From NCBI GenBank assembly GCA_016617855.1, contig JAECUM010003208.1, positions 18,501-82,500 of the forward strand: a DNA stretch of 64,000 bases, in the 5' to 3' direction. The translations under genes were made by a program, and so were the position numbers. This document shows, piece by piece, positions 47,110 through 58,310 of this stretch (its first letter is position 1; each line of letters starts with the position of its first letter). Source of the DNA: Megalonaias nervosa (lineage: Eukaryota; Mollusca; Bivalvia; Unionida; Unionidae). Below the pieces are notes generated by a model. It searched no databases. It was not told where the DNA came from and saw only the letters and a program-made list of their open reading frames with translations.

Positions 47110-47289
47110 GTATAAACAGTATATGTTAAGTGGTTAGTTTAACTGCCATTGTTTGGAATCATGGAAATATATACTGGGCTGTTGTTCTGTCTTTCTTCTT
47201 ATGATATTTTTTGGACTATTCGAGTATATGCTAATTTACTGTATATGAAACTTGGGAAAGTTCACACAGATAGCATATTTTATTTCATT

Positions 47290-49740
47290 TAAATAATTTC
47301 AATAACAAACAATTTCAACAAATGAGTCACTCACATTTTTTACAAACAGACGGTCACCAGAAAAACTATCTTTTGTAAAATTTCCTGCGGTGGCTGCACA
47401 ACCATAGAGCATCAAGGTGTTACATCTGTTGCAGCAAACCATATTTTCATACAAATTTGGCAGCTGACGTTCCTTAGCAATCTGTTTCAATCATAAATAC
47501 TGTGCATTTCTTATTCAGGCCAAGCATTTGGTGTTTCGATTACTCCTAAGCTTTGGGATGTTGTTTTTCAATACATCTGAGAAGGTGAGGTCTCATGGCA
47601 TTTTGATCAAACTGTAAATTTACATAGTCAACATATCCATTATAATAAAATTCTGTCATGTTGGCAATGGCATAAAGTCCTCAGTCAACACCATTGGACT
47701 TGTTGGTTGTGCAGAATTTTAATATTTAAACTGTTATTCCCATTAAAGTAAATGTGTGAGAACTGGGTCTGTGTAGAAGAACTCACTATTTTACTTGTAC
47801 TTTTACTGTCCAAAATGTAAATGTTGTTGCTTTTTGTCTTTTAGAAGTGACCCACTGGTCATGACCTGTATGATGGATCTATACACTCGGTGATGGTACT
47901 GGTTTAAGTTCTAGCAAATATTCCCATTTGTTGTTCATTTAAATTGGTGTGTATCTGGTATACTGAAATCTGTCGATATTAGGAAACTGGAGATTCAACA
48001 TTCACTGAGCAAAACTAATCATTTGGCAGCAAAGCTTTTGATCAAGTAAAATGTCACTTTTGTGTCTGAAAAACAAGGTACAATTTTGGAAACTAGCCCA
48101 GATTCTTTTGTTGGTTTTCAAATTGTGTGAAGTGAGTTTGGAAAACATGGTAAAGTAGAACTTTTTCAAGATTTTGTAATTGAAGTGTGTTTGAGCAGTG
48201 TTGTTGCAACAGTACATTTCTGTACAGAAACGCAATTTCTGGAAGCAGCCATGAGTAGAACTTTTTGATGATTTTGGAACATTGCACTGAGGTGCAGAAA
48301 TGCAACTGGACTGCTTAATTGATGACAGGAGTTCATGATGCATTTGTGGAAGACCTGTTTTGAAGAGGGCTCTTGAACTTGATTTTCTTTCTTGAACACG
48401 GAACCAGCAATTTGCATTGCCACTTCATAACAGAGCAAGGTGTTTTCACAATGTTGTTATCTGAATTCATTTGTGGCGCTGAACATATTAAAGAGGCTTG
48501 TTTTACTGCAGAATTCAGTGCTGGTATTATGGAAATGTCATCTTTGTCATACGGTCATGATTGTTTTTTGACAGCTTTCTTGTTGGGACATTTCCTAGTG
48601 TTCCTGCGAAGTTGAGTAAAATTTAAAACCCGTGTCTCTGTAAGACTGTCAACATCAATGCCCATCCTAACTGCCAGGATATGATACAACACAAGCAAGT
48701 TTCCTCTGGATATAATTTAACGGCATGCTTGTCACCCACAGAACCTTCCACTATGAAACAGCCAGCTTCTTGAACATGGTAAATTTTTTTCACATGTACT
48801 GCTGCAAATGCAAGAGCACATTGTGTGGAACAGTTTGTTGATTCTGTTTGTACATGTATCATGGATATGTTTGTTGTAGTCACAGTGTCCAGGTTGCTTT
48901 CTTGACGTCATGTTGTCCCCATTTAAAACTTGTTTTAATTTGATCTACGATATCAATGGATTCGCATACATCCTGTGGTATGTGTACTTCCTCTCTATCA
49001 ATGGCTGCAGATGAGTGATGTAATTTTAGCCTGTAATTTCCAACATTAACAAAAACCATATAGAAGTTCATGAATGAAGTAGTTTTGCAAATAGTTGAAA
49101 GCAAGAACAATGCTGTCTAGGGGTATTTACTTCCAGTCAAAAAGGTGCTTTATCAGTGTTCATACCTTCAAAAAAGCTATTTTGTTACACCAGAGTTGTA
49201 AACTTCAGCATTTTCTGGTACCAAATGGCAGGCATGTGTATTAGGTCTTCTTTTAGATCAGTTTCAAAATAATCAAGGAATGGTGAACTCCAATCGAGTC
49301 TGTTGTACAGATCTGTGAAATCAATGATTGAAGTTGCGTATAGTAGTTTACCTAGAATGTCATTTTTAATAGCTTGTTCACGGTCTGTGACAATATCAGG
49401 ACTGGTTTTCTATAAGCTGGGAACTAACCATGCCATAATTTTCCAGAATTTGTCGTGAAGCATGTTGGTATTGCAGTCATGAATCAAGAAATCGCAGGGA
49501 TTGTTATGCTAGATTGGAAAAGCATGTGCTTAAAAATGAGTATGGAAACATAAAAGTCACTCATATAGATGTTAAACATTGTATTATGCAACAACAGTAA
49601 AGGCTCATCAGATTTCATTATTAAAACTTTGTTTAGTTCGGACAGAATATCCAGATGGGCTATGATACAACTCCTATCTTGGTAAATAGTGATATCATGC
49701 ATTACACCTTTGATGTGGTATGCCAGTTGCAAGGTACTAT
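47290..49740 (-). pseudogene. MULE transposase with SWIM zinc finger, broken
   Basis: Reading right to left in shifting frames: DRSCIIAHLDILSELNKVLI, SDEPLLLLHNTMFN and MSDFYVSILIFKHMLFQSS (49500-49690, the first half of the MULE catalytic core); PDIVTDREQAIKNDILGKLL and LDWSSPFLDYFETDLKEDL (49290-49400, second acidic motif); NCSTQCALAFAAVHVKKIYH; then a SWIM finger with EETCLC and, one frame on, CYHILAVRMGIDVDSLT (about 48645-48705). Cys/His-rich remains continue to 47300 (YENMVCCNRCNTLMLYGC). Several stops and frameshifts make it non-functional. Proteins of this type are typical of animal MULE-derived repeats. Confidence 0.75.
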
Positions 49741-50214
49741 AAATTTTGTTGTGTGAAAGTCATTGCTTTTTGCTGTAAAGATGTATGTTTTTTACTTGTT
49801 TGGTATTTCTTGGGTTGATCATGCCTTGGTACACGCATTTTCTTTTATTGTTTGTAGAACAGAAGGCAGTGTTTTTCTGTATTCAGTTGGGTTTTCATTT
49901 ATATCATTGCCATGTGGCCTTGGAACATAAAATGACTGATCTCCGATGTAATGAACTAATTTTAAACTGACATCATTGTCCAGGTAAGCTCTTCATTGAA
50001 ATTGGTCGGCATCTTTGAAGTCATCTGTACGCATGCTCAGACTGTAGCATGGAGCAAATAATGATGGATTCATTTTTGGAATACCATAGCCAACTTTACT
50101 GACTTACGTATACCAGTCACAAGCCCAGTCTTTAACTTTTAATTTATCAACATGAGTACGTAGAAGGTACACTTCCAAACAATTGATACATTGTTATTAT
50201 TGTTGTGACCAGTT

Positions 50215-50642
50215 TGAGTTGAATTTTTATTTTATTGAATTCAAGTGATTCTTTTCCCTGGAAATAGATAAGTGCTCCTACAAAATTCTTGGATAAAGAC
50301 ATTTATTGAAATTTATACGAAATTCAAAACTGGAATAATATTTTCTGTGATTCAACAAGAAACTGTTGACACATCTACATTTTGAAGGTTACAACAGATG
50401 TCATCACCTTCCGTTTTGGATTTCATCGGGACTTGAATTCAGACTCATTCAGGACTTTTTAATACTAGGACCTCTATTTTTTAATTCTTTGATTATTTGT
50501 TGATTTGATTCATAAGACCGTAAGTTCCTTTGTCTCATTTTTCACTTGGTATTCTAGGGAAATAAATTATTTGTTAAATTTTACAAGGCTTGCTGTCTTT
50601 GCTATCTTCTGTTACTTATTTTAAGAGCACAGACTCGTAACA
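50215..50642. mobile_element. LTR fragment, copy 4 (3' part)
   Basis: Colinear with the second half of the 19.3-kb LTR: CATCACCTTCCGTTTTGGA, GGGAAATAAATTATTTG, TTTTACAAGGCTTGCTGTC, ending ACTCGTAACA. The 5' part is missing or unrecognisable. Confidence 0.75.
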
Positions 50643-51150
50643 ATATGAACATTTCAGTAGTCATACATCAACCTTGGGTGCACAGAGCCATATAAAATAC
50701 ATGCATTATTACCTTTGTTTATGTTTATTTTTTTTTTTTAAATGAACAAAGATATGTGAAATTTTCTTCAAATACCAAAACTTCAACTTTATCCCATCTG
50801 TTATTTATCATCAAATGAAACATGATATCCTGATCCAGAACAGCAGTACTAAATTATTCTTGTTTACCAAAAAATACTGACAAGCCTTAGCTCAAAAAAA
50901 CTCTTAATTGTTCTGCGGGTCATTATAATGGCTTCTAGACCTTTGCAATACATGAGCCTTTCAGTAGTCATACCTCAACACTGGGTTCACAGAGTCATAT
51001 ATAATACATGCATCACAACTTTTGTTGATGTTTAATCCCCTTATTTATTTAAAAAACAAAAGAATGTGAAATTTTCTTCCAATACCAAAATTTTCAGCTT
51101 TATACCATGTTATTTATCATAAAATGAAACATCCTTATTCAGGACATTAT
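50643..51150. repeat. Two tandem copies of a ~300-bp segment
   Basis: TTTCAGTAGTCATAC, CACAGAG-CATAT, GTGAAATTTTCTTC and TATTTATCAT-AAATGAAACAT occur in the same order at about 50650-50830 and 50955-51135. The LTR fragment abuts the first copy. Confidence 0.75.
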
Positions 51151-51407
51151 AGTCAGACTATAGTACAAAATTTCTCTTCCTTGGGTTACACATTTTAGTC
51201 CCCAGGAACCAATTTTTTCCCGGTAACATACAAAAAAGAAATTTTCAATTAAAAAAAATATAGATATATATTTCTTAAATATTACATATCTAACGATAAT
51301 CCTAACAAATAAAATACTGGCTTATGATTAATTACCAGATTTATATAAAATAATGTTTTGGGTACGGGGATTTCTGGTACGCGGTTACGGGTTACGCTTT
51401 AAGTCCA

Positions 51408-53150
51408 TACCTGTTACGGGCCTTAACCATGTCATACATCTTCATAGAAACTTTGGATGTTTTTCACACCGATTCATCTAAATTAAAATCGTGCTAAGTG
51501 CAATGGTGTATTTAGATTAAGCGATAAGAAATGACATTTCAGCTTAATCTAACAAATAAGCCAGCGTCCCCTACATTAATTAGACGAACCGCTGATCTTC
51601 GTTACCTGATATTTGAAGTTTATCTTCGACAAGGTTAAGTAAAAAAATATAAAACGGAATGATTAAAATTAAGTTTTCAAAAATGATTGTTATAATCTTC
51701 AGTATATTAATTAGTTATAATTTGGAAACAAAATAATAATAACTTAAAATTTAAAACTATTTTCATGAGTCGTTAATTCCTACAGCTGTCTTTCGTTCCT
51801 TTAAAGATATCCTGAAACCATTTGGAACCACGGGCTCGAATCGTTGCTTAGGTATCACGGTACCAATTGTTTTTCCATAGACCTCAATGCTAATGTTTTG
51901 TGAAATAAATATACTTTCTATCCTACCTCAGCATGCATGTCACCCACTGTCACAGAGAACAATGTTAGATTGTCAATTTGACAAGAACAATGTTAGATTG
52001 TCAATTTGACAAGGACAGAACCAGGTACTCCATTGCATTTAAGAGAGATAACTCTGCTGGAACTAGACAGGGGTAAGAGTTATCTAGTTACACCAGACAC
52101 ATTTTCAGTCATGTGTACCACATTTTGAAAAAATCATAAAAAATACAAAATGTGATATAGTTATGAATTAACATAATCTCACATGTTGCCAAGAGGCTCA
52201 ACTTTTATTAAGCCTAACAGAAAGTACAACTCTTACATAATGCACTAATCACAGCTAGTTGTGTGGTTTATTTCTGAATGCAATGTTCCCTACACCTTAA
52301 GCTCCACCCACCTGGGGTTGTACAATTGGTACCGTTATACCTAAAGCCAACCTTAATTTTTTCAATAATCTGTGATATAGCTTGGGACTGTACAAGTAAC
52401 AAGTGTACTTAGTCTCGCTTGTCAAAAACAATTTTATGAGGTACCAAGCTGTGTCTTATATTAAATGTGTATGTAATGGTCTTTGAACTATTTCAGCTGC
52501 TGTTTTCATATTTGTGCTTTACTACCAAACTACATTTTGGGAATAAAATGACTTGTTTTAACTAGGACTTGTGTTTGATTCACATCAGCACTTATTGAAC
52601 TTCACATGGGTGATATGGGATAAATCACATTATATCATATTATGTAACTAGGTCAAAGGTCAATGTACCAAATAGTATGTACCTCATCTACTTCAAAAAG
52701 CACAATTCACCTAAAACAATGGACTTTATATTTGTTTGATAGATGCAGAACTTAACATCAGAGACAGGTGGACATGACCCAATCTTGTTATAAAGTACAA
52801 GCTTTCAACACTGTAAACTGTCTGCAGATACATGAGGTCACTAACCCCCAGTCCTCACACAAAGGTCAACCTACCCATCCTCTTTGTAATACAAATAGAA
52901 AGCTTTCCTCCTTTGTGTAGTGAATAAAATTGATGCAATAAGCCAATCTGTCACCAAATATAGTAGATCACAGCTTCTAAGTGGTTATATTGAATTTGGG
53001 GGTGAAATTTGGGGAATAAAATACAGAAAAATGCCAAAGATAAACAATAAGTTTGTTTTTTTTTTTTTTCACTTACAACTAGGATAAGCTCTCAAAAGAT
53101 TGTATTTTCCTAAATCATAACTAACATTATTAACCAATCTTGGCCAGACA
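51408..53150. other. Non-coding stretch right of the MULE
   Basis: No gene seen. There is a short direct duplication (AACAATGTTAGATTGTCAAT) at 51960-52000. The text around 51740-51800 (TTTTCATGAGTCGTTAATTC) resembles 55645-55670. Confidence 0.4.
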
Positions 53151-53559
53151 AACCCATATATACTCTATTTTATGTTCACCCATTTCCAGGCTGGTTCCCA
53201 TTTTTCCATACCATTAGTACCGTGTGTCCTTCAAACACTTGCATATCCAGAAAATGCCGCGGCTCTTATCCTTTCCTCTACATAGAAGCTGACATCCATG
53301 TTTCATCTATACTGATAAATATAGGTTTGCTCATGATCACTCTAAATTTTAAGTTATTTAATTTTTTATATCATGGTATTTGCGTAGGTTTACTATGGGA
53401 ACTGAATCAGTACCGCGAGTCCATAAATTCTCCATTGACTACTAGGTATATGTATCTAATTTGTACAGTCTCGGTTAAACACAGTATGTCCCAATTTTTT
53501 TTAATTTTTTTTTTTTTTAATTTTATATCTTCAAATTCATTAAATGCTGAACCACACGT

Positions 53560-53910
53560 CAACCGAAAGGTACCGGCAACGATGTCAACTCACAAACAGC
53601 GAATTTTAAAGCCACAATGCGGCCGTTTATCATAAATTTCACCTTTCTTCCAATCTAATTCCCGTTTGGAAGGAAGGAAATGATTTGTTTATTTTAAAAA
53701 AAAAAAAGCTATCTGACATAAACCGTTCTTTGAAATAATCAGGATGTTAGGTTTTGAACGACGTTCAAATATTCCGTATAAGAGGTGCCACACCTTAATT
53801 CAGTCAACGAAGTCGCTCGTAATTTCTTTCTCTTTCGGGAGTGCTCCAAATGTAGTGATGTGATATATTGGACAAATTCCGTTAAGTACTAATCTAAAAA
53901 CAACATACGA
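53560..53910. repeat. Inverted repeat A, left copy
   Basis: GCCGTTTATCATAAATTTCA, AAACCGTTCTTTGAAATAAT and TCAGTCAACGAAGTCGCTCG match the opposite strand of 62370-62660 with perhaps 80-90% identity. No coding frame was recognised. Confidence 0.8.
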
Positions 53911-54869
53911 ATAATAGTTATAGGGAATGGTTCAAGATCAACCTTAAACATTTAATTTCCGTAATAAGGCATACTTCCAGGTTCTGCTCTAAAACTGATC
54001 ACTGAACGTGCCCTTAAAGTATTGTACAAGTCACAAGGGGCATGCATGCACATTTTCTCATTTAAAATGAAATATAATTTTTATTAAAAAAAATCGAACA
54101 TTTTTTTTTTCCTTAAACAAAGTCATTCAATCCTGATTTTTGAATGATCTGCACTTTAACTGTCATCAAGAAAGTTCCCGACAAAAATTATCAATCTCTA
54201 CCGTCTTTTACAATGGTGGCCATGTACTAAGCTTGGGTCAAAATAAGAGCGCGTCGAGTGGAATCGTCACAATCGAGGGTAGTACGAATTTGTTTATCAA
54301 TATGCGTAACTTTCATTGTGACATCCCAGCGCGCGACATTCAGTCCTGATTGTACTGGATGGCACCTTTAGGTTCATTTCGTCCAAAGCTGTCTACGTAC
54401 TTTAACATTGGTTTTGCCGTATGCACCTCTCGGGGCGTCTAAATAATGACCTTCCAAAGGAATATGGATGTATACGAATCCAAATGAAGTAAATACTTTC
54501 CACTTAAAGGTATGTATAATCAAATTCCAAAAAATAACACACAGTACTGAAATAATCGGTGTTGAATGCCCACATGAGCCATGTTACTTTGTGACTTGTA
54601 GTATAGCAGAGCTCACAAATATTTTCATATTGCTCTTTTTTCTTTGTTACTGTGATTTCATTACAATGAAGTTTGTAACAATTTTCTCATGACGCAGATC
54701 CAACGATGCTTGTATTATAAAGGGAAGAAATGATCTGTTCAAATTTAAAGTATCTGTTTTAGTGCAAGATTTTAAAACTTTTTTCAGTGTTGGGTAATGC
54801 AAGAGAGTATTTCTTAGGTTAAACAGTTCAACAGGACACAATGCGTCTTTGTACAAGTCCTCGCCTAGG

Positions 54870-55130
54870 ACATCTCTGAAGAAGTACCGTGATACGCCAA
54901 GCAATATGTAAAAGATATATGACCCCAAGTTCAACAAAAAAGAACAGCCGCAGGAAACTGATTGTGACTAAAACACCAGAAAGGAAAGAGAAAGTGACGG
55001 ATGAGAACGTAATATTTGACGAATGGGAAGAATAAATTTCACCGGAAGCCAAAGAGTATATTGATACAGCGACAAAGGAAGAATGCTATCGAGAATTTAC
55101 CGAAAACATGGCTTCCTTTTTTTTACTTTA
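54870..55130 (+). repeat. Unknown repeat B, left copy, with coding remnant
   Basis: The plus strand reads RKLIVTKTPERKEKVTDENV-IFDEWEE, then TAA, then an open stretch ISPEAKEYIDTATKEECYRE. The same peptide, with substitutions, is encoded on the minus strand at 57990-58310. I do not know the family. The shared peptide suggests a once-coding mobile element. Confidence 0.6.
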
Positions 55131-57419
55131 CGGAGTTCTTTTGACAAAATACAAGACCTATCCACTGTCAGATATAGCGTGATTGTTGCGATTGGATACT
55201 GCTAGATGGTTTCAGTGTTTTATTACTAACTGACATGTGGGACTGAGAAGGCACAACAAAAATTATAAGGAGTAGGTTAGCGCTTTTTCCGTCGGGAATT
55301 GTTTCACTTTGCCTGGAATACGATAAATTAAAGCGCTTATTTTCTCGAGAACCAAAACATGACAATAATTCCCGAATGTTGTAAAGTTGATGTGGCAGTC
55401 CCACCTAGGGCATCAACTTTAGGCAGTACTATTTCTAACGTTCCTTGCATTGTGATGCCCAGATTATTCCACAAAACGCTCAGATCCATAAAAATGTTTA
55501 ATGCGAGTAGCATAAACCTAACGTGTCTTATTGTAACTATTTGGTTATCGTAATTAACTGTCTTGTTACCTTGGTCCTATATTTAGTAGTTAGTTCAATT
55601 TAATTACTTACTATCACAAATTATCTTTCACTTGCAACCATTTTCATACTTCGTTAACTCTAACTGCTGTTTTTCATAACTTTCAGTCTAATTATTTTGC
55701 CGTTAGTTAGAGACCCCGGGCTAAATGGTTGAGGTGCCCTACGCACTATTACAGTTTTGCAGGTTCGAATCCTTCCCAGACCGCCCCGGATCGGTTCCAT
55801 GGTGTGTTTTTGCAAAACAATCAACTCCCATTACCTCATCCCTGTTAAGACAATATGGTCATAAACTAAGTAACAGAAACGAAAAGCAAAACCAACAAAT
55901 TTTGTAAAACTTAACAAACAATTTAAATATCAAAGTTATAAATGAAAATGTGAGAGGATCTTACAGTATTATAAAGTGAATTCAAACTAGTCCTTATAAA
56001 GGTCTATGGAAGTCCTAAATGAATGAAAAGTTCCTTATAAATTTCAAAACCGGAAATGTACTGGTCCTCCAGAAACCGTGATATTATCAATATGGCGTTT
56101 TCCAGAATTCCTTCGAATAATTTATAATAGTTCCAGAATAATATTATAGTCCAAATAATGGGCACTTTCTATTTCAAACAGTCCAAACAAACGTTTATCC
56201 TCTCAAATAATATCTAAGTACAACATAAAACACGCCTGCAGACTTACAACAGGGACAGAATAAGTGTGAATGACTACAGAAATCTGAATGAAACTGATCT
56301 CTTAATTCTCTCCTTGTATACACCTATATTGCGACTGTATTTCGCAATAGACCCCACGTGACAAAATACACTACTCATTTTGCGTCGCTTTGGCCTATTC
56401 ACGTGACCTTGACCAACGAATGGGAAGTTACAGAATTATTCTAGAAACGTCGAAACCCCATTTGCCACTGAGAAATTAAGCCATAAGCGTTATTTAAGTT
56501 TTATTATTATCATTATTAATTTTCAACACATGCGTAAACATCTATTTATAGATCCTATGCAATATTATGATCATAACAGAGTCAAGTCACGTAGACAAAC
56601 CGGAATAAAGATATTCTGTATACATTACGGCCATGAATGGAAATTATAAAAATTAGATAACATCATGTACCAAGAGTTACAAAAAACATAGATATACATA
56701 AAAATCCCTAACAAATCTACAGTGGACTAATGTGAATCAATAAATTAATCGATAAATCAACTACTTAGTTCTTTTCTATAGTTCTGTCACGAAATATCGA
56801 TTTAATCGAATAAAATATATTCCTGAAGAAAACAATGATCATCGATTAGTAATTTATGCCTTTATGTTATAGCTCCAACGGGTCGATATCACGCATTAAT
56901 GAAATCAGATCATTTTGACACTTTGAACGTCCTATCATCATGTTTCGTTAATATATGTAAAGTGCACATTACCGCATCTTTGCTTGAGATCGAAATCATT
57001 TTATCTCAATGAAATTGTATAAAACTACATTCATAACTGAACACTTACATCGAAGAACACGTAAAATTGGTTACTTAAACTCTTACGGATATCAGTATCA
57101 AACATCAATTTATAATATAGTTTTAAGTCATTTGGGCTTATGACGTTTATATTTTAATTCTTTAAATTCAGTGACTGGCTTGTGTTATAGTAAAAGTACA
57201 TGTACAATACGTGTAAAATTTCATTCATAAATCATGGCCTATTGCCAATGTTAAGTCAACAACTACTTCGGTCAATTACGACACGCATTAATTTGAATGG
57301 AGGTCACGAAAACATTTCATGAAACTAGGAGTGCATTTGGTCGCAACATGGCTGTTAGATTATTTCACAATCTAATAACATAAATGCTCGGTAATCTTTG
57401 TAATTATTGTTGATTTGGT
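55131..57419. other. Non-coding stretch with tRNA-like remnant
   Basis: Around 55715-55790 a tRNA-like segment has GGGCTAAATGGTTGAGGTG (A-box-like) and GCAGGTTCGAATCCTTC (B box). It has no credible full cloverleaf and is probably a SINE remnant. No other gene is seen. Confidence 0.4.
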
Positions 57420-57981
57420 GCGCACTTAGAGACTATATAACAGAATGAAAGCACCACATTAGGATTCTTCACTTCGTATGCCAGTCTTGTAAGAGTCGTG
57501 AAAGGAAATCGTGAAATATTTATAATATGTTCGTTGGAATTGCAGAGTAAAAAACATTTATTCAAAAGAGATAGTACTTTTAGGATTATGTGAAATTATT
57601 CAAGGACTTGTACATTTAAATAAATTCAGTCACATTATGTAAAACTTCCAAAACGTTTAGTGATTTTCTACTTTCGCGGGATTAACTTGAAGTAAAATCT
57701 TTTGGATTTAGAACTGGGATTTTGTAGTGGTGCTCTCACGTTAGCACATAAACACAATACAGCCTTTATTTTGATTACTTTTGGACAGTTTACAGTTTGA
57801 TGCGAAATTGATATTACAATTTAGGATAGCATTCTAGGAACTCATACACTGTAAGCTATTTTTAATTCCTTCACTGTGTTTGATTTTTTATTTTAGGGAA
57901 ATAAATTTATAATTTAGAAACTTGAATGCTTGGTGGGTGTTACCTTGTCTTGTTTCTTAGTTTAAGCCCCTTGATGTAACA
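57420..57981 (+). mobile_element. Possible LTR 3' part of another family
   Basis: A TATA-like GACTATATAA (57431), GGGAAATAAATTTATAATTT (57897) and an end GATGTAACA (57981) follow the order seen in the solo LTRs, but the sequence is otherwise different and no left end was found. Confidence 0.4.
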
Positions 57982-57989
57982 TCTGACAC

Positions 57990-58310
57990 AGATGCATGAC
58001 TTCTCGATATGAATGAAAGCCGAAAGAAAATTGTTACAGAAAAGCCATTTTTTATGTGAAATTTCGATAGCATCTTTATCTGTTCTTGTGTCTATATACT
58101 TTTTAGTTTGCGATGTAATTTTATTCTTTCCATTCGTCAAATATTACGTTTTCGTTTATCACTTTATTGTTCCTTTCTGGTGTTTTAGTCACAATCAATT
58201 TCCAATTCCTAGGGGCTCTTCCTTTTTTCCTTTTTTTTTTCTTCAACTTGGGGTCAGAGGTCTTTTGCACAAGTTTTGCATGGCGTATCGCACTTTTTCT
58301 TGGGGATGAC
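57990..58310 (-). repeat. Unknown repeat B, right copy, with coding remnant
   Basis: Minus-strand frame: DPKLKKKKRKKGRAPRNWKL, then IVTKTPERNNKVINENVIFD-EWKE and TAA; the shifted frame continues ITSQTKKYIDTRTDKDAIEI. It aligns with the left copy including the TAA position. It is inverted relative to that copy, 3 kb away. Confidence 0.6.

Larger units (their letters stand above)
46668..51407 (-). mobile_element. Mutator-like (MULE) DNA transposon, decayed, ~4.7 kb
   Basis: The ends are inverted repeats of ~190-235 bp: 46668-46853 pairs with 51173-51407, for example AAATCTGGTAATTAATCA and TTTGTTAGGATT at the left against TGATTAATTACCAGATTT and AATCCTAACAAA at the right. Long termini around a MULE/SWIM transposase fit the Mutator superfamily. 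The expected 9-bp target duplication was not identified, so exact borders are uncertain. A hAT MITE lies at 46933-47109 and an LTR fragment at 50215-50642 inside it. Confidence 0.7.

Noticed and set aside
53222..53635. 137-codon plus-strand frame
   Set aside because: It crosses a poly-T run and enters inverted repeat A. Composition and motifs do not suggest a protein.
55715..55790. tRNA-like segment with A-box- and B-box-like motifs
   Set aside because: No acceptor or anticodon stem pairing that I could confirm. Better explained as a SINE head remnant than a tRNA gene.
58013..58309. 98-codon hydrophobic plus-strand frame resembling a membrane protein
   Set aside because: It is antisense to the conserved peptide of repeat B, which is the better-supported reading.
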